A program made the position numbers and the translations under genes. Below the pieces are notes generated by a model. That model saw only the letters and a program-made list of their open reading frames with translations. It did not search any database and had not been told where the DNA came from. A stretch of DNA of 64,000 bases from VAZQ01 sp963702695 (lineage in GTDB: Bacteria; Pseudomonadota; Alphaproteobacteria; Rhizobiales; Xanthobacteraceae), in the NCBI GenBank assembly GCA_963702695.1, contig CAVPDS010000003.1:186001-250000 (forward strand), read 5' to 3'. Shown here one piece after another: positions 8,645 to 18,576 of the stretch; the first letter of the stretch is position 1, and the number at the start of each line of letters is the position of its first letter.

Positions 8645-9670
8645 ATGGCACAAGACTCGAAATCCAAAAAGCCGCTTTTGGCGGCGGATTCCTTCATCCG
8701 TCTCAATTTGTTGGGCGAGTCGTCCGCCTTCCGTGAAGCCCTGGCCGTCATCGCGCGCGTGGCCGCAGTGGACGCGACGGTGCTGATTCAGGGCGAAACC
8801 GGCACGGGCAAGGAGCTGGCGGCGCGCGCCATTCATTATCTCAGTCGGCGCCGGGAGTTTCCCTTCATTCCCATCAATTGCGGCGCGCTGCCGGACAATC
8901 TGCTGGAGAGCGAACTGTTTGGTCACGAGCGCGGTGCGTTCACCGACGCCAAACAGGCAAGTCGCGGTCTGGTCGCCCAGGCCGAAGGTGGCACGCTGTT
9001 TTTCGACGAAGTCGAAGCCATGACACCACGAGCCCAGGTGGTGTTGCTTCGATTCCTGCAGGATCGTCAATACCGCCCAGTGGGTGGACGGGTCCCGGTC
9101 CGCGGCGATGTCCGCATCCTTGCATCCAGCAATGTCGATTTGGCCGAATTGTGCCGCCTGAGCCAGTTCCGACAGGATCTGATGTTCCGCTTCCGTGTAC
9201 TTGGCGTGACCATGCCAGCGCTCAAGCAGCGCAAAGACGATGCAGTGCTTCTTGCGGAGCATTTCCTTCGCATCTATGCGACGCAGTATGACGTATCCGT
9301 TCGGCGGCTCAGCCCGAACGCCATTGCGCGCATTCGTGCTTATTCCTGGCCCGGCAACATTCGCGAGCTGGAAAACCTAATGCTTCGGGAAGTGCTGCTC
9401 ACGGACGGCGAGGTGATCGACTTGGCGACGCTGGCCACTGCGCCGGACGGACTTGGCCATGTCGACCTCGATCTGGATCAGGCATTCAAGCCGGCCAAGG
9501 CGATGGCGGTGGCGCGGTTCGAAAAAAATTACTTGCGGCATCTGCTTGAGAAAACTTGTGGCAACGTCTCGCTGGCAGCCCGGCTTTCACGCAAAGATCG
9601 CAGCGCACTGAACCGACTCGTCAAGAAGCACGGACTGACGACCGAAGAGTTTCGGCAGGTACACGGTTGA
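8645..9670 (+). CDS. Sigma-54-dependent activator (bacterial enhancer-binding protein) without sensor domain
   Basis: A 341-residue AAA+ activator of RNA polymerase-sigma54. Walker A GETGTGKE is at 50-57, the sigma-54-contact loop reads GAFTDA at 97-102 (the usual form is GAFTGA), Walker B GGTLFFDEVE is at 115-124, and WPGNIRELEN marks the AAA+ C-subdomain. A Fis-like helix-turn-helix lies at about 305-335. Only about 20 residues precede the AAA+ core, so there is no receiver, GAF or PAS domain; activity must be set by its amount or by a partner. The next 200 bp contain a near-consensus sigma-54 promoter facing the eCIS genes, so this is probably the locus-specific activator. Confidence 0.9.
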   Translation: MAQDSKSKKPLLAADSFIRLNLLGESSAFREALAVIARVAAVDATVLIQGETGTGKELAARAIHYLSRRREFPFIPINCGALPDNLLESELFGHERGAFTDAKQASRGLVAQAEGGTLFFDEVEAMTPRAQVVLLRFLQDRQYRPVGGRVPVRGDVRILASSNVDLAELCRLSQFRQDLMFRFRVLGVTMPALKQRKDDAVLLAEHFLRIYATQYDVSVRRLSPNAIARIRAYSWPGNIRELENLMLREVLLTDGEVIDLATLATAPDGLGHVDLDLDQAFKPAKAMAVARFEKNYLRHLLEKTCGNVSLAARLSRKDRSALNRLVKKHGLTTEEFRQVHG

Positions 9671-9743
9671 TCCGTTCGGTTCAGCCTGTCGTATTTTCGT
9701 CCCGCTGAGACCTAAAGTGCTCATGCACCGCCGCACGCTTTGT

Positions 9744-9763
9744 CCGCGCTTTTCACTGCGCGG
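9744..9763. promoter_or_regulatory. Dyad, candidate activator-binding site or activator-gene terminator
   Basis: Perfect 6-bp inverted repeat CCGCGC-N8-GCGCGG between the activator stop codon and the sigma-54 promoter, centred about 90 bp upstream of the -24 element. This is a normal distance for an enhancer site. No T-tract follows, which makes a simple intrinsic terminator less likely. Confidence 0.4.
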
Positions 9764-9843
9764 AAGAAGCCGGGTGGGTTGAAAACACCTCAGATCGTCT
9801 CCGTAAGGCATCGCGGAATCCCGGAATTCCTCAATCTTTCTGC

Positions 9844-9858
9844 TGGCACGCGAATTGC
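9844..9858 (+). promoter_or_regulatory. Sigma-54 (-24/-12) promoter of the eCIS operon
   Basis: TGGCAC-N5-TTGC matches the sigma-54 consensus, with GG at 9845-9846 and GC at 9857-9858 exactly 10 bases apart. Transcription would start near 9870, about 23 bases before the first ATG of the operon (9893). An enhancer-binding-protein gene ends 173 bp upstream, which supports the assignment. Confidence 0.85.
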
Positions 9859-9892
9859 GCTTAGCGGTCCGTCATACCGGCCGGGCCTCAGG

Positions 9893-10138
9893 ATGTCTGC
9901 TGCAAGCGCTCGCGTAACCTGCATCGCCAACGCTATCGAGCGCTACGTAAGCGAGCATCCGCGGGCCACGGACAGCATCGAGGGAATCCGCACTTGGTGG
10001 ATCACGCATGAGCGCCGCAACGATTCGCCAGCCGAGGTGCAGAGTGCGGTCGATCATCTTGTCGCCAGTGGGCGTCTTTCCCGTATCACGCTTCCCGACG
10101 GGACCATCGTTTACACCCGGTCTCCGCCAGGAACATGA
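9893..10138 (+). CDS. Small conserved eCIS-operon protein (81 aa)
   Basis: The frame is open from 9740, but the sigma-54 promoter at 9844-9858 lies inside that longer version, so I take the ATG at 9893. The 81-residue product contains IERYVSEHPRATDSIEGIRTWWI and ends with LPDGTIVYTRS; the mix of helices and a short strand pair resembles a small winged-helix fold. I recall similar short proteins at the start of other eCIS operons, but no function is assigned. It is the first gene after the promoter and precedes the sheath gene by 78 bp. Confidence 0.7.
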   Translation: MSAASARVTCIANAIERYVSEHPRATDSIEGIRTWWITHERRNDSPAEVQSAVDHLVASGRLSRITLPDGTIVYTRSPPGT

Positions 10139-10216
10139 TCCATGAAAACAGTTACTCCGTACCGGCGTCGCTTCGCGCCGACGCCTTTCGTCCACCCCGA
10201 TCGATGAGGATGAACC

Positions 10217-11800
10217 ATGCCCGTTGCCGTAAGCTATCCTGGCGTCTATGTGGAAGAACTGCCGAGCGGCGTGCGCCCCATCACAGGTGTGGCGACTTCA
10301 ATCACGGCATTTGTCGGACGCGCGCTGCGGGGGCCGACCGACGCACCGGGTCGGGTGAACTCATTCGGCGATTTCAACCGGATTTACGGCGGGCTGTGGG
10401 CCAAGAGCACGCTCGGCTACGCGGTGCAGCAGTTCTTCCTGAACGGCGGCAGTCAGGCGTTGATCGTTCGCGTGCACAACAGCGCCAAGCCTTCGAAGGC
10501 CACGGTTCCGACCGGCGGTATCGACCTTATATCCGCCAATGAGGGTGACTGGGGCAATCATCTGAGTGCGCGCATCGATCTCAACACGCGCCCTTACGAC
10601 CCGGGCGAGCCTGCAAACACCCTGTTCAATCTCAGCGTCAAGGATCTCGTCACCGGCACGATTGAGGTCTTCCGTAATCTGTCCACAGATTCGACCAACG
10701 CGCGTTATGTTACTTCGGTGCTGTCGCAGCAGTCCCAACTCGTGCGCACGGCCGGTACGGTTCCCACTACTATTACAGTCCATAACAACGACCCCGCGGC
10801 CGGCGCTGATCCCTTCACCGATCCGACCGCCACCAGCTTCAGCGGCGGCGGTGGCGTCGACGGCAATGACATTACCGACAACGACATATCGGCCCCGAGC
10901 CTGCAGCCGCAAAAAGGCCTGTGGATGCTCGAAAAGTCGGATCTGTTCAACATCCTGTGCATTCCGCCGTTGAAGCGGACAGGTGCCGACGTCGGCAAAC
11001 AGACCTGGGATGCGGCCATCAACTATGCCGGGTCACGCCGTGCGTTCGTCATCGTCGATAACGCGGAAGCGTGGATGACGGCGGATGACGTTTTGAAGAG
11101 CGGGACTGGCGTTTCCGGCATCGTGAGCGGCGCTGATAATGCGGCGATCTATTTCCCGCGTCTCCTCGCGCCGGACTCTCTGAAGGAGGGTCGGCTGGAT
11201 AGTTTCGCGCCGTCGGGCACGATTGCCGGCATTTTCGCGGATACCGACGCGCAGCGTGGCGTCTGGAAAGCGCCAGCGGGAATCGAAACCGTGATGCAGG
11301 GCGTCTCCGGACTGTCGCTTGGCGGCAACACCACGCCCGGCACGCTCACCAATGCCGACAGCGGACTACTTAATCCGGCGGGAATCAATTGCCTCAGAAG
11401 CTTTCCCATCGTCGGCAATGTGATTTGGGGTGCCCGCACGTTGAACGGCGCCGACATGTTGGCGTCGCAATGGAAATACATTCCGGTACGTCGTCTCGCC
11501 TATTACATCGAGGAAAGTCTGTTCCGCGGCACGCAGTGGGTGGTGTTCGAGCCGAATGCCGATCCGCTCTGGGCGCAAATCCGGCTGGACGTAGGCGCCT
11601 TCATGCAGACCCTGTTTCTGCAGGGCGCTTTTCAGGGCACGACACCGAAGCAAGCCTATTTCGTCCATTGCGACAGCGATACCACCACGCAGACTGATAT
11701 CGACAACGGCATCGTGAACATCGTGGTCGGATTCGCGCCGCTCAAGCCAGCCGAATTCGTCATCATCCAGATCCAGCAGATTTCGCCGCTGGCCAGCTAA
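10217..11800 (+). CDS. Contractile tail sheath protein (Afp2-4/Pvc2-4-like)
   Basis: The 527-residue product starts with VSYPGVYVEELPSG, the standard N-terminus of phage and eCIS sheath subunits, followed by GVATSITAFVGRA. The C-terminal part (SLFRGTQWVVFEPNADPLW and MQTLFLQGAFQG) matches the conserved sheath handshake domain. Sheath subunits polymerise around the tube, and their contraction drives the tube through a target envelope. ATG with GAGGATGAACC upstream. Only one sheath gene is present, whereas Afp and PVC have three, so this machine has a simple homopolymeric sheath. The tube gene follows 15 bp downstream. Confidence 0.95.
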   Translation: MPVAVSYPGVYVEELPSGVRPITGVATSITAFVGRALRGPTDAPGRVNSFGDFNRIYGGLWAKSTLGYAVQQFFLNGGSQALIVRVHNSAKPSKATVPTGGIDLISANEGDWGNHLSARIDLNTRPYDPGEPANTLFNLSVKDLVTGTIEVFRNLSTDSTNARYVTSVLSQQSQLVRTAGTVPTTITVHNNDPAAGADPFTDPTATSFSGGGGVDGNDITDNDISAPSLQPQKGLWMLEKSDLFNILCIPPLKRTGADVGKQTWDAAINYAGSRRAFVIVDNAEAWMTADDVLKSGTGVSGIVSGADNAAIYFPRLLAPDSLKEGRLDSFAPSGTIAGIFADTDAQRGVWKAPAGIETVMQGVSGLSLGGNTTPGTLTNADSGLLNPAGINCLRSFPIVGNVIWGARTLNGADMLASQWKYIPVRRLAYYIEESLFRGTQWVVFEPNADPLWAQIRLDVGAFMQTLFLQGAFQGTTPKQAYFVHCDSDTTTQTDIDNGIVNIVVGFAPLKPAEFVIIQIQQISPLAS

Positions 11801-11815
11801 CATCCGGGAGTTCAC

Positions 11816-12337
11816 ATGACAGAGTTCACCGTTAATCCCACCCGGCGTGATCCTTACAAGAACTTCAAGTTCAGGCTCAAATGGGATGGCCATTTCGTGG
11901 CGGGCTTGTCGAAATGCAGCGCGCTGAAACGCTCCACCGAGGTGGTGGAGCATCGTGTCGGCGGCGATCCTTCGACCTCTCGGAAGTCGCCGGGCCGAAC
12001 CAAATACGAGGCCATTACACTCGAACGCGGCGTCACCCATGACACCGATTTTGAGGAATGGGCGAACAAGGTTTGGAATTTCGGCGCCGCGCTCGGTGCG
12101 GAGGTGTCGCTCCAGGACTTCCGCAAGAACCTGATCCTCGAAGTCTATAACGAGGCGGGCCAGCTCGCGTTGGCCTACAAGATCTATCGCGCCTGGGTCT
12201 CGGAATTTCAGGCGTTGCCTGATCTGGACGCCAACGCCAACGCCATCGCGATCCAGCACATCAAGCTCGAAAACGAAGGCTGGGAGCGCGACACCACCGT
12301 GCCCGAACCGAGCGAGCCTGTTCTCGCTACCGCCTGA
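11816..12337 (+). CDS. Inner tube protein (gp19-like, Afp1/5-like)
   Basis: A 173-residue tube subunit. The sequence NFKFRLKWDGHFVAGLSKCS near the N-terminus, the RKSPGRTKYEAITLERGVT core and WVSEFQALPDLDANAN toward the C-terminus are the classic features of the T4 gp19-like tail tube family in eCIS. It stacks in hexameric rings inside the sheath and forms the lumen that carries cargo. A single tube gene is found. Ribosome site CGGGAG precedes the ATG. Confidence 0.95.
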   Translation: MTEFTVNPTRRDPYKNFKFRLKWDGHFVAGLSKCSALKRSTEVVEHRVGGDPSTSRKSPGRTKYEAITLERGVTHDTDFEEWANKVWNFGAALGAEVSLQDFRKNLILEVYNEAGQLALAYKIYRAWVSEFQALPDLDANANAIAIQHIKLENEGWERDTTVPEPSEPVLATA

Positions 12338-12357
12338 CTGTCTAGAAGGCCGTCGAG

Positions 12358-13047
12358 ATGACCGTGAGCGATGCCGCTCTGCTTGACCTCTGGGAGTCCG
12401 TGCAAGGTTGTGAGCCGCTCGCCCGCATGCAGATTCTCCTGCAGACGGCGTTGCCGAACGCGGCGGACGCGACGCGGGACGCGCTCAGCATAGCGGCCTG
12501 CGATTTTGCACTGCTCGACCTCAGGCGCAGAGTATTCGGCCGATATCTGGCGGGGCACCTTGATTGCCCGCATTGTGGCGAGGCGCTCGAGTTCGAGATC
12601 GACGCGACGCGCTTTTCTCCGGCCGACGGTTCTGACGAGGCGATCATTGCAGGCGGACTGCATTTCCGGCTGCCCACCACCACCGACGTGGCCGCCGCGG
12701 TGCGGATCGGCAACGATATCGACGCGGCGCGGCTCTTGGCGCGGCGCTGCTGCCTCGATGCCGTCGATAACGTCCCCGATGCGACGGTGGCTGAATGGGA
12801 TGCGAAACTGGCTGAGTGCGAGTACGCATCGGCTGTTCGCCTGCAAATCGCCTGCGTCGCGTGCGGCGCCGCATTTTCAGAAACCATCGATGTGGCGGCC
12901 TTCCTCTGGGAAGAGATGGAAGAACGCGCAAGCGTCCTGTTCGACGACATTCATATCCTGGCCAGCCATTACGGCTGGTCCGAACGAGACGTCCTCAGCA
13001 TGAGCGCGGGTCGGCGCGCAATCTATATCCAGCGGTGCGACGCATGA
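12358..13047 (+). CDS. eCIS baseplate-assembly-type protein with CxxC zinc knuckles (T4 gp51-like?)
   Basis: A 229-residue protein with a CPHC motif near residue 76 and a second CVAC near residue 167, a likely four-cysteine zinc site. The N-terminal half is alpha-helical (LLDLRRRVFGRYLAGHLDCP). Proteins of this type sit after the tube gene in many eCIS loci and resemble the T4 baseplate-hub assembly chaperone family; I am not certain of that relation. Its stop overlaps the ATG of the next gene (ATGA), implying translational coupling. Confidence 0.6.
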   Translation: MTVSDAALLDLWESVQGCEPLARMQILLQTALPNAADATRDALSIAACDFALLDLRRRVFGRYLAGHLDCPHCGEALEFEIDATRFSPADGSDEAIIAGGLHFRLPTTTDVAAAVRIGNDIDAARLLARRCCLDAVDNVPDATVAEWDAKLAECEYASAVRLQIACVACGAAFSETIDVAAFLWEEMEERASVLFDDIHILASHYGWSERDVLSMSAGRRAIYIQRCDA

Positions 13048-13763
13048 ACGGGTATCTGCAAAGCCTGATCGCGCGCGGCCGCGGCAGGCCGCCCGCGGTC
13101 CGCCCGATCAAGCGGCTGCGCTGGACGTCGGGCGGCGGGGAGCAATCGTTTGCGGTCGCGGCCGAGGAACAGACCGTGGCATTGCGAAAAGCGCCCGCCG
13201 CGCTGACCATCGAGAAACACTCCGCACGAATGGCCGGCGAAATATTAAAAACCAGCGATGCGGCGTTTCCGGCAGAAGCCGACGACCGGGCCAACTCATC
13301 GTTCGCCCCCCAAATCAAGCCCGCGCCTGCAATCGAGCAACGGCCTGCTGCCAGCACGTTCGCGTTCGAGCCCGCGTCGACAACGCCGCCTGCCCGATTT
13401 CCCCGAAACCCGCAAGCTAGCGGGGCGCTTACGCCTCGGCGCGACAGGCACGAGCCGCGCGCGGACGTTCGGGAGTTCGTCCGCTGGCTCGAAACTGAGC
13501 CTGCACCCCGCGAACAAGCTGATGACGCGACCGATCGCGGTGTGGCGGTTGCGCATCGCACTGAGACGGCAGGGATAGGTCCCGATCGCGCCGAGCCACA
13601 TTCACAAACTCACGTTCTGCAGGCTGCCGACACCCACATCCATATCGGTAGGGTCGAACTGATCAGCATGACGCCAGTGCCGGCGCGCAGCACCAAGGCT
13701 GCGGCGAAGCCGCCGATGTCGCTCGACGAATATCTGCGCCGCCGCGACGGGAGGCGGCAATGA
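13044..13763 (+). CDS. Disordered eCIS protein with conserved C-terminal motif
   Basis: The start is the ATG at 13044 overlapping the previous stop; the frame is open further upstream, but that part lies within the preceding gene. The 239-residue product is rich in Ala, Pro, Arg and Glu and looks mostly disordered. It ends with HIHIGRVELISM and then MSLDEYLRRRDG. A short 'IGRVE ... SLxEYLRRR' tail recurs in eCIS proteins located between tube and DUF4255 genes, as I remember them. The role is unknown; it may be an assembly or docking linker. Stop and start overlap with the next gene (ATGA). Confidence 0.6.
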   Translation: MNGYLQSLIARGRGRPPAVRPIKRLRWTSGGGEQSFAVAAEEQTVALRKAPAALTIEKHSARMAGEILKTSDAAFPAEADDRANSSFAPQIKPAPAIEQRPAASTFAFEPASTTPPARFPRNPQASGALTPRRDRHEPRADVREFVRWLETEPAPREQADDATDRGVAVAHRTETAGIGPDRAEPHSQTHVLQAADTHIHIGRVELISMTPVPARSTKAAAKPPMSLDEYLRRRDGRRQ

Positions 13764-15069
13764 GCAGCGCACTTGCGATCGCCGGCGTGACCGCGGTGCT
13801 GAAGGATCTGCTCGATAGCGGCATGATCGACCACAAGGTCACCGACGCGATGGGCCAGGGCGTCACCGTCTCCGCGCTCGCCCCTGACGAAATCGAGCTC
13901 GGCACCAACCAGCAGCCGCGGCTCAATCTGTTTCTCTATCAGGCGACGCCAAATGCCGCGTGGCGTAACCAGGATTTTCCAGCCTACGATTTCAGGGGTA
14001 CGCGCATCGCCAATCCGCCGCTCGCCCTTGACCTGCATTACATGCTGACCGCCTATGGCGCGGCCGATCTGCAGGCCGAGGTGCTGCTCGGCTATGCGAT
14101 GCTGCTCTTTCATCAGATGCCCGTGCTGGCGCGTGACGCGATCCGGCGCTCGCTCGATCCGCCGCCCAGCGCCGCCGTCACCGGCAGTCTGCTGCCTACG
14201 GTTTATCAGTCGCTGCGCGCGGCAGATCTGGCGAGCCAGGTCGAGCAGATCAAGATCACTCCGGAGGTGATGAACACCGAGGAGCTGTCGAAGCTCTGGA
14301 CCGCTATCCAGTCACACTATCGCCCAACCGCTACCTATCTGGTGACGGTGGTGCTGATCCAGCCCGTGGCGTCTGCGCGCGCGGCCTTGCCGGTGCTGTC
14401 GCGCGGTCCACGTGATCCGGTCACCCATCGCGAGACGGGCTATACGGCGCAGCCAAGCATGTCGTCGCCGTTCCCGACGCTGACCGGCATTACGCTGCCC
14501 GGCACCCAAGTCGGGGCCCAACTCGGCGATTCGATCACATTCGACGGTATCAATCTGGACGGCAGCGGCCATAGCCTGCTGCTGTCGAACACTTTGCTCA
14601 GCATTCAGCACATCCTCACGCCGGTCGCGCCGGCGAGTGCAACCGCGGTGACATTCGGCCTGCCGAACGATCCGGTGAACTATCCAGCGGGGGTCTACGG
14701 CGCAACGATCTCCTTCACCCGCGGGATCGATCCGGCGGTACGCCGCACCAACCAGCTTGCGTTGGCGCTCGCACCGCAGATCACGGGCGGGCTTCCCGCG
14801 TCGGCCGCACTCGATGCCCAGGGCAATCTCAAGCTGACTTTGACGTGCACGCCGCAAATCCAGTTGGGCCAGCAAGCCTCGCTCATTCTCGGAGAGCTCG
14901 AAGCGCCGGCCGACCCGATCACGGCGGCGACTTCGTCACTGACCTTCCACTTCACTGCGCTGCCGCCGGGCCAATACTGGGTGCGCCTGCGGGTCGATGG
15001 CGTGGACAGCAACTTCCTAAGCTACGGCCCGCCGCCGGCGTTCACGGCGCCACAGATCACGGTCACCCC

Positions 15070-15073
<4 letters not shown>
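13760..15073 (+). CDS. DUF4255 tail terminator/cap protein (Pvc16/Afp16-like)
   Basis: The 437-residue product begins with the DUF4255 (Pvc16 N-terminal) domain, about residues 1-200: VTAVLKDLLDSG, PRLNLFLYQATPNAAWRN and LDLHYMLTAYG are characteristic. Afp16/Pvc16 terminates tube and sheath growth and caps the particle. The second half (230-437) has two Ig-like, IPT/TIG-type beta domains (for example GDSITFDGINLDGSG), an extension not needed for termination that may decorate the cap. Overlaps both neighbours by 4 bp. Confidence 0.88.
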
Positions 15074-16973
<1,900 letters not shown>

Positions 16974-16983
<10 letters not shown>

Positions 16984-17240
16984 TCGCGCCGGCGCGCGCC
17001 CCTCGTGTGTTTCTGACAATCGACCGCATGGTGCTACGCGGCTTCGCGCCCGAGGACGGCAGGCGGGTGCTCGCGGAATTCCGCACAGAGCTCGGCCGGA
17101 TGCTGGCTGCGGCGCCGCAGGGAAATTTCGGCGACTCGCGGAGCATTTCGGCGCTGAAGGTTCCGGGGACCGCAGCGAAAGGCGCGCGCGGGATCGGTGT
17201 GTGGAGCGCGCAGCAACTCATGAAGGGGTTGCGCCGGTGA
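16974..17240 (+). CDS. Small eCIS protein (88 aa), hypothetical
   Basis: Starts 10 bp inside the ATPase gene and ends overlapping the GTG of the DUF4157-OmpA gene, so it is clearly part of the translationally coupled string. The protein is basic. It contains LTIDRMVLRGFAPEDGRRV and is predicted to be partly helical. Short proteins with a 'IdrlvlrG' opening occur beside eCIS ATPases, but I cannot assign a function. Coupling and position make it a real gene. Confidence 0.7.
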
Positions 17241-18574
17241 GAGAGAACAAGCCCACCACTGCCGGCAATATCGGAAGGGCCTCTTCGGCCACATCGGTGC
17301 GTCCAGTGACCCGGCGCAACGAGCGTGGCGGCACGCTGCCGGCGGTGCATGGAGGACGTGAGATCGAGCCATCCGTGCGGGCACCCTTCGAGCAGCGATT
17401 CGGCCACGACTTTTCGGCTGTGCGGATTTACGACAGCGCCGAGGCCGCCGCGATGACCCGGGCACGCAGCGCGCAAGCCATGACGGTTGGAGCCGACATC
17501 TACTTCTCGCGCGGACGGTTTGCACCGCGCTCTACCGAAGGAAGTGCGTTACTCGGGCATGAACTGGCGCATGTGGCGCAACAGAAGCAAGGCGGCTCGA
17601 CGCCCGATGCCGAGGCACGAGCGGATCATGCCGCCGAACGAGCCGAGCGTGGCGAGGCCGTTTCGCAATCCGAACTCGGCGGCGCGCCGGTGTCCGTTCA
17701 GGCCAAGCCGGAGGCCGAAGGCTCGCCCGATTCAGGACCGGCGGCGCAGACTTTCAGCAATACGCTTGACCATTTTGGCTTCGACAGCGATGCGCTGACG
17801 GCAGCGCATCGCAAGGCCATCGATCAGTTTGCCTTCAGCATCGCGCTTCATGCCGGAATGCTGCGAGCAGCGCGAGTCGCGATTACGATCAAGGGGCATA
17901 CCGATACGGCCGGTTCGGAGGAATACAACACCGGCCTCGGCCAGCGCCGCGCCGACAATACGAAAGCGGCCCTGAGCGAGGCGCTGGCAAAGCAGCGCGG
18001 CATGGACAACGTCCAGATCGCCGATATTGCGGCGACATCGGAGGGCGAAGGCAAGCCGGCGATTCCCACCAAGGACAATACGAAGGAACCCCGCAATCGC
18101 CGCGTCGAAATCGTCATCTCAATCACCAGCGTACCCGCGCCCGCAGCGCAAAAGCCGCTGGATATTTTCACGATTCCAGGCGCCGGCGTCCCGCCGCGAC
18201 CAGGCACAGTGCCAAATGAGAAGCCACCCGCCGTGAAGCCGCCGTCCCGCGAGTGGCTCGAAAATCATTTCCGGGACGATCCGATTCTGAAGGAGTTGCC
18301 GAAGGAAGTGCGCGATCCGCTGCTCGGGGCGCTGAAGGACGCGGATGAGACGCTGGCGGAGAAGATCATCGATGCTCTGCCGATCGATCAGAAAGCGGCG
18401 GTCACGGCTGCCATCAAGGCATTACTCGAAACGCTGAAAGGTCGTTCGTTCAAGCCGCCCACGCCACCGCCAGTGCAGCCCGATTTCGGGCCGCAACCGC
18501 AGTCCCCTCAAATGCCGGGCGAGCACATCTTCAAGACTCCGCCGATTCCCATTCCAAAGTGGCTGGGAGGCTAG
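17237..18574 (+). CDS. DUF4157 protein with OmpA-like domain
   Basis: I chose the GTG at 17237, overlapping the previous stop; 12 further in-frame codons upstream lie in the preceding gene. The 445-residue protein has a DUF4157 domain (about 45-120), including FEQRFGHDFSAVRIY and the zincin-like HELAH at 108-112. It then has an OmpA-C-like peptidoglycan-binding domain at roughly 175-300, with KGHTDTAGSEEYNTGLGQRR near 220. The rest is a Pro-rich tail. DUF4157 is strongly associated with eCIS cargo. The OmpA-like part suggests binding of peptidoglycan in the producer or the target. No signal peptide, so it is not a normal outer-membrane protein. Confidence 0.85.
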   Translation: MRENKPTTAGNIGRASSATSVRPVTRRNERGGTLPAVHGGREIEPSVRAPFEQRFGHDFSAVRIYDSAEAAAMTRARSAQAMTVGADIYFSRGRFAPRSTEGSALLGHELAHVAQQKQGGSTPDAEARADHAAERAERGEAVSQSELGGAPVSVQAKPEAEGSPDSGPAAQTFSNTLDHFGFDSDALTAAHRKAIDQFAFSIALHAGMLRAARVAITIKGHTDTAGSEEYNTGLGQRRADNTKAALSEALAKQRGMDNVQIADIAATSEGEGKPAIPTKDNTKEPRNRRVEIVISITSVPAPAAQKPLDIFTIPGAGVPPRPGTVPNEKPPAVKPPSREWLENHFRDDPILKELPKEVRDPLLGALKDADETLAEKIIDALPIDQKAAVTAAIKALLETLKGRSFKPPTPPPVQPDFGPQPQSPQMPGEHIFKTPPIPIPKWLGG

Positions 18575-18576
18575 CG

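Noticed and set aside
8323..8736. 137-residue plus-strand ORF upstream of the activator
   Set aside because: It overlaps the activator start and has no recognisable content; likely random.
12816..13043. Upstream extension of the disordered eCIS protein
   Set aside because: This part lies wholly inside the preceding gene in another frame; the ATGA overlap at 13044 is the natural start.
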